A DNA stretch of 64,000 bases from Lysobacter auxotrophicus (GCF_027924565.1 NZ_AP027041.1:2108001-2172000); one strand, 5' to 3'. Numbered from the stretch's first letter, positions 34,201 to 41,999 are shown. Notes: generated from the sequence alone by a model not told the origin. A program made the numbers and translations.

Positions 34201-36569
34201 GAGTTCTCGTCGGGGCCGCGGGCGTTGCTGATCGCGTCCAAGGCCCCGAGCCATTGATCGCACTGTCCGAGCAGCCGGCGCGAGATCGCGTTCGGGTAGC
34301 CCTCGAAAGCGTTTTGCCAGAGCTCGAATACGGCGAGCACGGCCGGGTACAGCGTTTGCGGAATCGCCGGTATCCGCACCAACAGAAACACGAGCAGGCG
34401 GCGCGCTGACGCGAGATCGGAGGGCCAGCCCAGCAAATCGGCGACGCGCTGGCGCCGCTCGTCCGGAAGCGTGCCGGCGAGCACGGCGGGATTCGGCGTC
34501 GTCTTCTCGGCCTGGAACCAGACGAGCGCCTTGCGCAGCAAAGCGAAGTCGTCCTGAGCAACCACCGCCCAGTAGGGAGCCGGGTCCGCTTCGAAGGCGG
34601 CCGTGCCCAATGGCGCCAGTAACCAGGCCCGGGTCCACTGGGCCCGCAGATCGGAGGCTCGCGTCTGCGCCAGGTAAGCGGCCCAGGCGTCGCCGTGGCT
34701 GTACTCCCATTGCGAGGCGAGCTCGACGACACGCGCAACCGCGGGCGGTTCACCGGCTGCGCGGATCGCGTCGATCCAGTCCGGCCCCAGGTCCGCCAGT
34801 ACGTGGAAGAACGCCCATTCGAAGAAGATGTCATGGGCAAACTGGACACTGATGCCGTGCCGCGCATGTTGAAGGATGCCGTCGGCTCGGAGCTCCTCGA
34901 CGCAGTCTGCCGACGGGAGGTCACCCAGCCGGATCGGCCGACTGAGCTCCTTGGCGCGCGCGCGCGCCAGGCCGAGCAAGGCGCGCTGGCGCGCAAGCGC
35001 GTTTTGCCCGGCCGCGTTGTATCCGCCGCGCGTCCACCAGTGCTCGATCAGGTCGACCTCCGCCCGTGGGGCAAACTCGGGCCCGTCGGGTGCAGCGACG
35101 AAGCTCTGGTCGAGCACCTTGGCAAAGAAGGGTCGACGGACGATCTCACGCACGGCTTCCGCCCCGAACAGCAGCGGCCGTAAGTGCGGCTTGGCCTCGG
35201 CGAGCGCATCGGCCTCCTCCTCGCTAAGCGCGCCGACAGTGAGCGTTTCGACCGAGAGAGTGGCCAAGGCCTCGCCGAGCCAATTGCGCAGCACCTCGAT
35301 GCCGGTGTCACGCAAGGAGGCGACGATGCGCCAATGCGCCAGTTCCGGCGATGTTGCGATGGTCTGGATAACCTGCAGGAACACCGGTTGCTGCGCAGTG
35401 GCGACCCGGTCGATCGCGTCAATGAACAGCGTCGGCGTGCCCACCGCGGCGATCTCCACCAGCAGCGTTTCCAAACTCGTCGCTGACAGCCCCTGCGAGA
35501 TCGCATAGCCGTTCCAGCTGACGGCGTCGACCTGTTCGGCCTTGAGGAAGAGCACCGGCCCCTGCGCGAGCGCCCGCCGTACTGCCTGTTTCACCACCGC
35601 CGATTTGCCGCTGCCTGGCAAGCCGCGCACCTGCACGAAGCGGGCGTCGACGAACTTCGCGTCCAGTGCTTGCAGGTAGTGGCTCCGATCGATCCAGGCG
35701 CCGCCGATGTCGTCGACGATCAGGTTCGCCTGACTGTGGGCCAACTCGGTGAGGCGGCCGAGGTCAGCTTGCAGGGAGGGCGCGGCGCGCAGCCGAGTCA
35801 GCGGCGCGAGCTCGCGGACCAGACGCGCGCGATCGAACTGGCCGGAGGTCCCGGCCGCGGCACGGGCCAGTTCGACCAAGCGCGACCACACCATCGGCGC
35901 GTCTCCGGCCGACTCGGATGCCAAGCAGCTGCGGATGAGGTTGATGGCGTGCGGCGGATCCACCGAACCCTCACGCAAGAAGTCGAACTGGACCAGGACA
36001 AAGTGGGCCAAGAACCGATGCAGCTCCTCGCGGGTGCAGGCGGTTGTTTTCGCCGCAGCAAGCAACTGCTCGATGGTGGTCCTGACCTTCCGATGGTCCT
36101 CGCTCGCGCTTCCCTCCGGCGCAAAGCGCGCGTCGAAGTGGTCGGCCGTCAGGCTGTCGCGCGCCCAGTCGCAGATGGTCTTCAAAGCGCGGCTCGGCAC
36201 GAGGGCGGCTTCGCCGACGGCGGCGCCATAACGATCGATGTCGGCGCGGAAGTCGGGCTTGTGCAGCGTCGCCCAGGCGTCGCGAACAATGTCGCGAAAG
36301 TCCGCATTGGTGGCGGCCGCGCTGATGGTCAAAGCGCGCTTGACCTGCAGGCTGAGGCGGGCGATCCGCCCAGTCGCATCGGCAAAGTCCACGATCACAT
36401 CATCCAGCGGTTCGCCGAAATCGCGCTGTTGGACGGAGAGGCGCACTACGATGCGGTCATCGACGCCAGGGGCGTACGCTTCGGCCAGCAACGCCGCCAA
36501 GTAGTACGCAGCCGCGTCGCCCTCGTACGTGAACCCTTCACCGCCGGCAAGTTCTGGAGATTGCGGCAT
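31206..36569 (-). CDS. Giant Cap4/DUF4297-like nuclease fused to STAND NTPase (candidate anti-phage protein)
   Basis: A 1787-residue single-gene protein. Residues about 15-100 resemble the PD-(D/E)xK dsDNA-nuclease domain of Cap4/DUF4297: GFTYEGDAAAYYLAALL, acidic D58-D59 in LDDVIVDF and the Q77-x-K79 of LSLQVKRA. Residues about 315-600 are a P-loop NTPase: Walker A GLPGSGKS (K324), Walker B TLFIDAIDR (D386), followed by winged-helix-like helices, as in STAND proteins. The remaining 1100 residues are helical without clear repeats and would be the sensor. The architecture is like Avs (AVAST) proteins, which detect phage proteins and cut DNA; that function is inferred. ATG 36569 and TTG 36575 are alternative starts, with AAGGA upstream. 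It lies downstream of tnpS in the same direction. Confidence 0.8.
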   Translation of the reverse strand: MPQSPELAGGEGFTYEGDAAAYYLAALLAEAYAPGVDDRIVVRLSVQQRDFGEPLDDVIVDFADATGRIARLSLQVKRALTISAAATNADFRDIVRDAWATLHKPDFRADIDRYGAAVGEAALVPSRALKTICDWARDSLTADHFDARFAPEGSASEDHRKVRTTIEQLLAAAKTTACTREELHRFLAHFVLVQFDFLREGSVDPPHAINLIRSCLASESAGDAPMVWSRLVELARAAAGTSGQFDRARLVRELAPLTRLRAAPSLQADLGRLTELAHSQANLIVDDIGGAWIDRSHYLQALDAKFVDARFVQVRGLPGSGKSAVVKQAVRRALAQGPVLFLKAEQVDAVSWNGYAISQGLSATSLETLLVEIAAVGTPTLFIDAIDRVATAQQPVFLQVIQTIATSPELAHWRIVASLRDTGIEVLRNWLGEALATLSVETLTVGALSEEEADALAEAKPHLRPLLFGAEAVREIVRRPFFAKVLDQSFVAAPDGPEFAPRAEVDLIEHWWTRGGYNAAGQNALARQRALLGLARARAKELSRPIRLGDLPSADCVEELRADGILQHARHGISVQFAHDIFFEWAFFHVLADLGPDWIDAIRAAGEPPAVARVVELASQWEYSHGDAWAAYLAQTRASDLRAQWTRAWLLAPLGTAAFEADPAPYWAVVAQDDFALLRKALVWFQAEKTTPNPAVLAGTLPDERRQRVADLLGWPSDLASARRLLVFLLVRIPAIPQTLYPAVLAVFELWQNAFEGYPNAISRRLLGQCDQWLGALDAISNARGPDENSAFWQKVQDLGAFRTSLIQLILRSSLAEPSIADALLLRAVASHRIRRDAFEGIVAFSPRLAQSLPQRLVELALAYLREELPEDRVAREQAEQERTIAARQALLNDPARTLSRVESARWSAVHFRSVGEFSSSDWEQLAIHDDHRSFWPPSPLREPFASLFRQSPQNALNLLRELCNHAIAAWRQLHRLDHESRGTPLPLELSFPWGRQTFWGGEREYLWCRSTWAPKAIGCGFLALEEWCLGEIERGTPVDDLIQQIVAGNDCIAILGTAAMLALHTGTVSATTLPLFTSQRLLAADRQRVAADLSPSNLMGFTHASDRPHHDALRTANARPVRKLELRGMVPRFVFAAEPLGSQARSAIEAFAERLPYEYEEDREDPEVQRELAEQATEYAELADQSTYQAYRTDNEHIALVHVSPSAAKPENVAKLEQATQYLSIANLWTWASTSFEKHAPDGRLSLRDAVVAARGFDAPDLFAGSRGDRADSIAMHRGAVASTAAVALTFRAGSTDDQLKWARGVLWRAARLKEEADSWWSPSSVIPWHHGIYAAHGLAADLRAGTAARTAAGDLLALVAHPLEAVSLAAVGEACNLWAVDPKLTMAALFLAFSRCHVPHTRRGSRPHAGVIEPSPLAVEALRMAGVHYDRGTDFSAIPRPPPAWVKAAPRARRGRESYEDYEVGDASNPEECWTEPASHWHSAYAAEVLARAPISGILQSDTRNSLLDFLADVLSWTIQKNAPPWVERGRRDRTATRIFEWTHALGSQLGNVAGCVPLSDFQPRFLEPVLQLEGENCWAMLGPFASAYICRYIYDAQAVPADAVAVVDLCLTRLLADRTFKRDSYRAGELSGLDLPKLVETLMFVSIERAELASRYVNGDWSEIGRIMPLVDRYVRAAGWAVPVMDSYLTLCERSRAHYPSAAFADQVLAILTLGPEALPGWRGTLFYARIAGLIQHLSHRDAPMSAPLAQAFLRTLDHLIDMGDRRSAALQLGEGFRDIRLNT

Positions 36570-36736
36570 ACCCAACAGATCCTTCGTTGTCTACTTTTCG
36601 ATTGCGTCAGAAGCACCAACCTAACGTTTCCGACGCCGTCAGGCCGCACGCATTGCGCCTATGCGATTCCTCTGCATGCAAGATGGTTATAGCTAAAACA
36701 CGGATAAGGCATTCCAACAAATGCTGCCAGCAGTCT

Positions 36737-37816
36737 CTACTTCAATAGCCGTGCAGCCGGGTTGTCCTCGGCTGCCCCAGCTTGAAAGTAGCCAATCACG
36801 CTCGCCACCGACCGGTGCTCGGTCATAGCCATCACCGCTGGGAGTGGAACCCCTTGCTTGCCCGCCTCGGTCACGAACCCGGACCGCAGGCTGTGCGCCC
36901 CAAAGTTCCCCTCCAAGCCCGCCAAACGGGCGCGGCGCTTCACGATGGTAGCCACAGAGCCGGGGAGCAGGGCAGGTCCGACCCGCCCCTTCCAGATTCG
37001 CCGAAAGATTGCCCCGTGACGGATTCCCGCCGCTTCCAGCCAAGCGCTCAGTGCATCAGCACTGCGCCCTAGGATCGGCTTGTCCGGCGTCGAATCTACG
37101 GTCACCCCAGCCTGCTGGGTCTTGGAATACTCCAGCCGGTAGATGTAGCCGTCCTCGCCGACTTGGCGCAGGTCGCGCATATCGGCCGCGGCGATCTCGC
37201 TGCGCCGGCGCCCACCACTGGCGAAGCCGAAGCAGAGCAGGGCACGGTCGCGCAGGCCTTCCAGGCTGTCGTCGCAGGTGGTCAGCATCGCCTCCAACTC
37301 GGCGCGGGTGATCGCGGTCTTCTTGGTCGGCCGCTCGCCGCGCTTGACAGCCGCGCGCCGTGCCCGGCTTAGCAGGGTGCGCACGCTCGGCAGCTCACAC
37401 GGGTTAATCAGACGTTTGAGTTTGTGTGCCGTCGATAGAACGGCCACCCGCTGGACCACGGTCGACAGCTTCAGCGGTCCGACCTTGCCTTTGAGGCCGG
37501 CAGCCACCAGAGCTTGGTCGATCGCCGGCGGCAGCTCGCTGACCAGCCCGGCCTTGCTCTTGCGCTGGATGTGGTCGACCAGGAACTGGATCACCACGGC
37601 CTCGCTGGCAGGCAAGGCCAGTTGGACTCCATAGCGGGCCTGGTGCCAACCGGCCCAGTAGCGCAGGGCGGTGGCATAGCTGCGGGTCGTGTTGGCGGCA
37701 GCGGCTTCGGCAAGCAGTTCGCGCACCGCGTCGGCGGCCTGTTGGGCTAGTTGCTCGGGCAGCACCAGGTTCGCAGCCGTCGCCATCATGGCGGGCAATG
37801 CGCTATTTCGATTCAT
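36737..37816 (-). CDS. tnpS: TnpS-like tyrosine recombinase (Tn4651-type cointegrate resolution)
   Basis: A 359-residue tyrosine recombinase. The SAM-like N-terminal DNA-binding domain (TTRSYATALRYWAGWHQARY) is followed by the catalytic domain with Arg204 in GGRRRSE, His308-x2-Arg311 in AHSLRSG, His334 in TEHRS and the nucleophile Tyr343 in GYFQAG. It is divergent from a KfrA-like helper gene with a palindromic 100-base region between them, which is the arrangement of tnpS/tnpT in Tn4651-group Tn3-family transposons, where the pair resolves cointegrates at the site between them. No Tn3 transposase is in the window. A general phage/plasmid integrase is the alternative. Confidence 0.8.
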   Translation of the reverse strand: MNRNSALPAMMATAANLVLPEQLAQQAADAVRELLAEAAAANTTRSYATALRYWAGWHQARYGVQLALPASEAVVIQFLVDHIQRKSKAGLVSELPPAIDQALVAAGLKGKVGPLKLSTVVQRVAVLSTAHKLKRLINPCELPSVRTLLSRARRAAVKRGERPTKKTAITRAELEAMLTTCDDSLEGLRDRALLCFGFASGGRRRSEIAAADMRDLRQVGEDGYIYRLEYSKTQQAGVTVDSTPDKPILGRSADALSAWLEAAGIRHGAIFRRIWKGRVGPALLPGSVATIVKRRARLAGLEGNFGAHSLRSGFVTEAGKQGVPLPAVMAMTEHRSVASVIGYFQAGAAEDNPAARLLK

Positions 37817-37885
37817 AATATGTAATATAAATTATGAAAGAGGGCGCGTACTAGCGATAATTATCCCTTATCGCGAGTACGCGCC
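37812..37885. promoter_or_regulatory. Divergent promoter and resolution-site-like palindromes between tnpS and tnpT
   Basis: Two inverted repeats sit side by side. The first is AT-rich, TTCATAAT (37812-37819) and ATTATGAA (37831-37838), spacer 11. The second is 18 bp with one mismatch: GGCGCGTACTAGCGATAA (37843-37860), spacer TTATCCC, TTATCGCGAGTACGCGCC (37868-37885). By analogy with Tn4651 this region is expected to be the recombination core plus the helper's binding site. Confidence 0.7.
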
Positions 37886-37916
37886 TCACCGCACCGCTTT
37901 CACTGTAGGAGGTCGC

Positions 37917-38774
37917 ATGGCCAAGGGCATCAGCGAATCCGACGTCCACTGCGCCGCTGATGCTTTGGTGGCCGCGGGCGAGCGTCCCACCGTGGAACGC
38001 ATCCGTGCGCACTTGGGCACAGGATCACCGAACACGGTTATTCGTTGGCTGGATACGTGGTGGGGAACGTTGGGCGGACGCCTGGTCGGAAATTCGGCGC
38101 TGCCAGATTTGCCGGAGGATGTGGCATCAGCATTTGCCCAGGTCTGGCAGTACGCCGTGGCAAGTGGTCGCGCTGCGACCGAGCGGGAAGTCGCCTCCGA
38201 ACGCGCCGCATTGGCGACGTTGACCCAAAAGTTGATTGATCAGGCTGCGCAGCAAGGCGATGAGGTAACGCAGGCGCAAGCAGCCATGGCCGATGCCCGC
38301 ATCGCGGCAGAGCAGGGGGCGCAACGTCTGCTGGACCTGCAGCAACTGCTCGAGCAACAGGCTCAACAGTTGACCGAATTGCGCGAGCAGCGCAGCAGCC
38401 TGCAGGAGAGAGGGGGCCGCCTTGAGGGCGAGCTCACCTTGCTGCGCCAAGAACTGACCGCCCAACAGATGAACGCCAGGGGCGAACGGGAGGAGTGGGG
38501 CGCCCACATTCGGGCGCTAGAGGACCGCGCGGCGCGGGAGATCGATCGCGCCCGACAGGAACTTAAGATCGTCAAAGCCGAGGGCCTAGTCGCAGGAAAG
38601 ACTGCGCATCGTCGAGAGCAGGCCTTGCAGCAATCACTGCAAAAAGCCGAACGCACCATCGCCGAACAAGCTGGGCGTCTCAAAGCTCAAACTTCATCGG
38701 CGCAGCGGCGAGACATTCGAACGCCGAAAGGATCGCCAACTACGGGACGCCGCCTACCCGCGCGCCCCAAGTGA
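37917..38774 (+). CDS. tnpT: TnpT-like helper with KfrA N-terminal domain
   Basis: A 285-residue protein. The N-terminal 60 residues match the KfrA-type DNA-binding domain (DVHCAADALVAAGERPTVER, then IRAHLGTGSPNTVIRWLDTW). Residues about 80-260 form a long Gln/Glu/Arg-rich coiled coil (LLEQQAQQLTELREQRSSLQ), and the tail is basic. TnpT proteins have this layout and assist TnpS; plasmid KfrA proteins are similar in shape, so the divergent recombinase decides the call. AGGAGG precedes the ATG by five bases. Confidence 0.78.
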   Translation: MAKGISESDVHCAADALVAAGERPTVERIRAHLGTGSPNTVIRWLDTWWGTLGGRLVGNSALPDLPEDVASAFAQVWQYAVASGRAATEREVASERAALATLTQKLIDQAAQQGDEVTQAQAAMADARIAAEQGAQRLLDLQQLLEQQAQQLTELREQRSSLQERGGRLEGELTLLRQELTAQQMNARGEREEWGAHIRALEDRAAREIDRARQELKIVKAEGLVAGKTAHRREQALQQSLQKAERTIAEQAGRLKAQTSSAQRRDIRTPKGSPTTGRRLPARPK

Positions 38775-38820
38775 AGGCGCTGGCTCTTCCGCCGAGCGGC
38801 ACCCTGCGGCAATTCACGAG

Positions 38821-38867
38821 CGCTCGTAAACTTCAAAAGCGCGGGTAGCTTTTGAAGTTTACGAGCG
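38821..38867. terminator. Perfect 20-bp hairpin after tnpT
   Basis: CGCTCGTAAACTTCAAAAGC (38821-38840), loop GCGGGTA, then the exact reverse complement at 38848-38867. It starts 46 bases after the tnpT stop. No T-run follows, and the stem is much longer than a usual terminator, so it may be a protein-binding or element-boundary site instead. Confidence 0.6.
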
Positions 38868-38893
38868 AATCCTTCAAATGCTGGCCGGATTGT

Positions 38894-38965
38894 GGGGTAC
38901 CCCAGAAGGCGCTAGTTGGGAGCCCAGAAGGTATTAGTAATAGCCGGGGCCTTTGGGCCCCGGCT
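38894..38965. repeat. Imperfect tandem repeat followed by GC-rich hairpin
   Basis: Two adjacent 22-23 base units share CCCAGAAGG and TTAGT/CTAGT (38894-38916 and 38917-38938); the first starts with the palindrome GGGGTACCCC. Directly after lies a 10-bp stem AGCCGGGGCC / GGCCCCGGCT (38942-38965) with a 4-base loop. This may mark an old transposon end, but no known terminal repeat is recognised. Confidence 0.5.
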
Positions 38966-38967
38966 GG

Positions 38968-39504
38968 CTACGCAGTATTGCAGACGAGTGCCGTGCCGAT
39001 CCGCACACGCAGACGGGTCGGGGAGCGCCAACGCGATGTCAGAGAGCACTCCTGCGGTAAGCGCTTGTGGGTGTAAACAGCGCTATCTCGCAAGACTGCC
39101 CTTGCCTTGAGTCCCCTTCGTCCGTCGTCGCGTGGCCTGAATGTGGTCCCCGTGCCGGTCGGAGCTCACAAACACGTGCGTATCGGCAGCCTGAGTTACT
39201 GCGCCCTCTGGCAGGCTCTGCGTCGGGGACCCTTGATGCGAATGTCCGCTCCTGCCGATAGCGGCCAGCAATTGTCCATAACGTTGCGAGCTCCGCTTAA
39301 CATGCTTGGCGTTAAGCGGGAAAGTTGAATGTTAAGGTCGAGCAACTGGGCGTGAGGTGGGCTGCCTCAGCAGGCCCCAAGCTATTCGCGTATCGTGCGG
39401 ACATCAGGTGAACCGCGAGCCCAGGGCTGCGCAAGCTTCTGCGAGCCAGTACATCGGCACGCTTGCCCAAGACCGGAATGAAGCGGCCACCATGGAGAGC
39501 CTGT
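38968..39504. other. About 540 bases without a supported gene
   Basis: Frames here are shadow-like. A decayed A hairpin lies at 39240-39271 (ATGTCCGCTCCTGCCGAT, AGCGGCCA). A small palindrome CGCTTAAC / GTTAAGCG (about 39295-39319) is also present. Confidence 0.5.
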
Positions 39505-39527
39505 GAACATCAGGGATAGCGTTTCCT

Positions 39528-39640
39528 CGCCCAAGAGGTACTGGGGTGACCACTCGCTCGAGGAGCCACACATCGTTACCAGACAGGAAGAAGCGGTATC
39601 CGTAGCGGTGCATACGAACGAGTACTTCCCGACGGTCGAA
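39528..39640 (-). pseudogene. Decayed copy of the kptA 3' end
   Basis: On the minus strand a fragment encodes a stretch including EVLVRMHRYGYRFFLSGN followed by DVWLLERV, clearly parallel to MHRDGHRFFLSGN and GVWLVEKV at the end of the intact kptA about 200 bases away. DNA similarity to 39750-39820 is obvious over about 65 bases. The fragment has no N-terminal catalytic part. Confidence 0.7.
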
Positions 39641-39720
39641 CCCTTCGCCAAGTCGACAAGAAAAGCGGCGTGGATTGTGATGATGCAGTGGAGCGGAGTA
39701 GGGCAGAGGACCTGCGCGCC

Positions 39721-40260
39721 CTAACTCGTGAGGTACTGCGGCGGTACTTTCTCGACCAGCCACACACCGTTTCCCGACAAGAAGAAGCGATGTCCGTCGC
39801 GATGCATGCGGTAAGCATCAACCAAGAGGATCACGGGTTTTCCGCGGCGCGCCCCCACGTCCGCGGCGGTCTTAGAGTCTCGCGACAGATGCACGTGATG
39901 GCGCTTCATGGGAAGAAGGCCAGCCTTTCGGATCGATTCGAGGTGCTCGGCCACAGTGCCGTGATACAGCACCGGCGGAGGGATCTTCGGCCGCAGCTGG
40001 AGGTCCACCTCGACCGAATGTCCTTGCTGCGCTCGAATGCGCGCGCCGTCTTCCGACAGCGCAAAGCGCGCCTTGTCATTGCCTCGAACTATCACGTCCA
40101 ACTGCTCGCGCGTGATAGGGGTGCCATGCTTGATTAGCGCGTCGATCAGCGCATGTACGTCGCACCAGCCGTTTCGATCCAAGGTGATACCGATCGCTTC
40201 GGGGCGATGGCGCAATGCCCGAGAGATCACCTTGCTCAGGCGGACAAGTTCTACTTCCAT
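39721..40260 (-). CDS. kptA: RNA 2'-phosphotransferase KptA/Tpt1
   Basis: A 179-residue Tpt1/KptA family enzyme, which removes an internal 2'-phosphate from spliced or repaired RNA using NAD+. The N-terminal winged-helix part has SRALRHRPEAIGITLDRNGW and the ADP-ribosyltransferase-like part has LYHGTVAEHLESIRKAGL, HHVHLS and RFFLSGNGVWLVEKV. Length fits the family. It is alone on its strand, beside a decayed copy of its own 3' end and upstream of other nucleic-acid enzymes. Confidence 0.95.
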   Translation of the reverse strand: MEVELVRLSKVISRALRHRPEAIGITLDRNGWCDVHALIDALIKHGTPITREQLDVIVRGNDKARFALSEDGARIRAQQGHSVEVDLQLRPKIPPPVLYHGTVAEHLESIRKAGLLPMKRHHVHLSRDSKTAADVGARRGKPVILLVDAYRMHRDGHRFFLSGNGVWLVEKVPPQYLTS

Positions 40261-40341
40261 AGTTTGCTCCGCTCGAGATCATTCAACGTGCACGACCTGG
40301 GTGTGAGGCGACGCGCCAGAGCCCGGGCGCTTTGCGGGAAC

Positions 40342-40362
40342 GCCGTTGCAAGTTGCAACGGC
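40342..40362. promoter_or_regulatory. Palindrome upstream of kptA
   Basis: GCCGTTGCAA, central G, TTGCAACGGC: perfect 10-bp arms about 80 bases before the kptA start. Possible operator. Confidence 0.5.
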
Positions 40363-40542
40363 AAGCACGAGCCGGCGCCAAGGTACCTTGCCTTGGCGGG
40401 CAAGGGCTACTTCCATCCTCGGCTGAGTTTGAGAGGTACCGTCTCGTAGAACTTCCGAGTGCAGCGCGGAGAGAAGAGTAGGGGCCTAGTTACGATCGGC
40501 ATCATTCCATTCGTCGGTAGTTATCCGACCTGTGACTACTCG

Positions 40543-41006
40543 CTAGGCCATTCGCAACGCTTGTGCGTCGATCATTGCGTGATGGCGGCGCGCGGCCAGA
40601 ATGGGTCGTGATCGAAACCAAGCTTCGACCCACTCAGCCGTCCTGCCTTCCTTATCCATAGCTGTCGTGGATATGCCTGATCGCAGCTGCCCTTCGGTTG
40701 TGCCGCCGGCGACTGCTGAGCGCAGCAGACGCACATCGTTCGGATAGTCGGCCAGCACGTAAGCCGGGGCGTTTGATGTGAGAAATGTCCACAGCGCTTC
40801 GCGAAGAGTACTTCCGTCCATCGATGCCGATCCGCGTTCCAATAGCGGGTAGACCACATCTGCTACGAAAGGCGTCGGAGCCTCTGGCAGCTGTGCGCAC
40901 TCGGCAAGAAACGGCGTCGGCCGTGCTCGCTAATCAGCGCAATGCTGACGAGCTCGACGCCCGCTGGGTCAGCCCATTCCGTGTCCAGAAGAAGGTAGGA
41001 GGGCAT
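40543..41006 (-). pseudogene. DEDDh 3'-5' exonuclease-like gene with a frameshift
   Basis: From the ATG at 41006 the minus strand encodes MPSYLLLDTEWADPAG then VELVSIALISEHGRRRF, with the D-x-E of a DEDDh exonuclease. At about 40904-40910 the frame shifts: in a second frame the protein continues AECAQLPEAPTPFVADVVYP, ADYPNDVRLL (third acidic motif) and RRHHAMIDAQAL (the H-x4-D motif). One missing base accounts for it. All four motif positions are preserved, so the lesion is recent or a sequencing error. Confidence 0.75.
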
Positions 41007-41034
41007 CTGACCTCCGCAGTGACCGCGCCTCATC

Positions 41035-41062
41035 TTAAGACATAAGATGTGTTATGCGAACT
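41035..41062 (-). promoter_or_regulatory. dif-like XerCD site, left
   Basis: On the minus strand: XerC-like arm AGTTCGCATAA, six-base spacer CACATC, XerD-like arm TTATGTCTTAA. The inner CGCATAA and TTATGT match the gammaproteobacterial dif consensus; the spacer does not. Confidence 0.65.
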
Positions 41063-41073
41063 AACTATTTGAT

Positions 41074-41607
41074 TTATATAGGATAGTATGAATCGAATGC
41101 GCGTGCAACTCTGCCATGCAGAACTTGGGCTAGACGGCGTGTTAGGGCGTGCTGCACATCGCTGCTAGCCAATGTTCCTTTTGCCCAGACCAGTCTATGC
41201 GACTGGTCTTCGGGCCAGTTTCGGTTGTCGTCGTCCAGCGCTATCCATTCCTGCTGGCACCCGGCCCGCTGGAGCCAGGCTTGGATTGGCGCGAACTTGC
41301 CAACAGGGGGCGGCGACTTGTCATCTGGCGTCCAAATCGCATCCCGCACCAACCCTCGGAGGTCGGAGGGCAGCAGGGCGCGCAGTTCCTCCAGCGCGAG
41401 CCGTCTCGCCCACAGGCTAGAGATGACAACTTCGAGGTTGGCGGAGTGCGGGACCAATAGGCTGGCAAGAGTGGCGGCCTCCGATAGCCATGGGCCTTCA
41501 TACGCGCGCGTTACATTTGTCCGCTGACCGGCTTCATAGGTCCAGAGTGGGTGCAGTGTTCCATCGAAGTCCAGGAACAAGATCACTGGAGCGTCGCGTT
41601 TCGTCAT
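41074..41607 (-). CDS. HAD-domain protein of the RNA-repair type
   Basis: A 177-residue protein beginning VILFLDFDGTLHPLWTY, the HAD nucleophile motif D-x-D-G-T, followed by VVISSLWARR (Ser motif) and WIALDDDNRNWPED (acidic motif). The small cap and layout match the HAD domain of the RNA-repair ('Swiss Army Knife') group, expected to act on phosphate ends. Its ATG overlaps the stop of the upstream antitoxin-like gene (ATGA). It is the last gene of a three-gene operon. It may be the effector of the unit (inference). Confidence 0.8.
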   Translation of the reverse strand: MTKRDAPVILFLDFDGTLHPLWTYEAGQRTNVTRAYEGPWLSEAATLASLLVPHSANLEVVISSLWARRLALEELRALLPSDLRGLVRDAIWTPDDKSPPPVGKFAPIQAWLQRAGCQQEWIALDDDNRNWPEDQSHRLVWAKGTLASSDVQHALTRRLAQVLHGRVARAFDSYYPI

Positions 41608-41999
41608 GAGTGAACTTGAGCGTCCAGGTAAGCGCGAACCAAGCGAAGGTCGTCGATTTCGCCACTTAGCATGCGCTGCAAAGCCGATCCTCCATCGAAC
41701 AACGGGGATGAGTTCGGCTTCTTGATCCATGCGTCGGCGCGATCAGCGATTGGCAACAAGGTGTGAAGCGCTGCGTAGATTCCGAAGATGTACGAGAGAC
41801 GCAGAGCGACATGCTTGGGGAGAGGTGAGCAGACCTCGCCAGCCCTCCAAGCCGCGACCTGAACCTTGCCAACGCCAAGCAATTTGCTTTGGTCCGATTC
41901 CGCAAGATCCCACGCCATCGCGATCCGGAAGAAGACGCGGAGCGCAGTGCGACCTGCTTCGGTCGTCACAATGCTAGCTGGCGTCCTATCTTCCGTCAT
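41604..41999 (-). CDS. MbcA/ParS/Xre-type antitoxin-like protein
   Basis: A 131-residue protein with an Xre-like helical N-terminal half (LRVFFRIAMAWDLAESDQSK, LLGVGKVQVAAWRAGEV) and a C-terminal part typical of the family: NSSPLFDGGSALQRMLSGEI then LRLVRAYLDAQ. Family members are antitoxins of RES-domain toxins; no RES gene is here, and the following overlapping gene is a HAD protein. Start ATG 41999 overlaps the stop of the HipB-like gene. Confidence 0.78.
   Translation of the reverse strand: MTEDRTPASIVTTEAGRTALRVFFRIAMAWDLAESDQSKLLGVGKVQVAAWRAGEVCSPLPKHVALRLSYIFGIYAALHTLLPIADRADAWIKKPNSSPLFDGGSALQRMLSGEIDDLRLVRAYLDAQVHS

Noticed and set aside
37812-37838. Third dif-like site between tnpS and tnpT
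   Set aside because: The TTCATAAT / ATTATGAA arms are separated by 11 bases and lack the CGCATAA half, unlike the two real dif-like sites.
39290-39325. attC-like boxes GCTTAAC and GTTAAGC
   Set aside because: The boxes match RYYYAAC and GTTRRRY but are only nine bases apart, with no internal L boxes and no integron integrase nearby.
39721-40137. Plus-strand frame across kptA
   Set aside because: Antisense to the clearly recognised KptA coding sequence.
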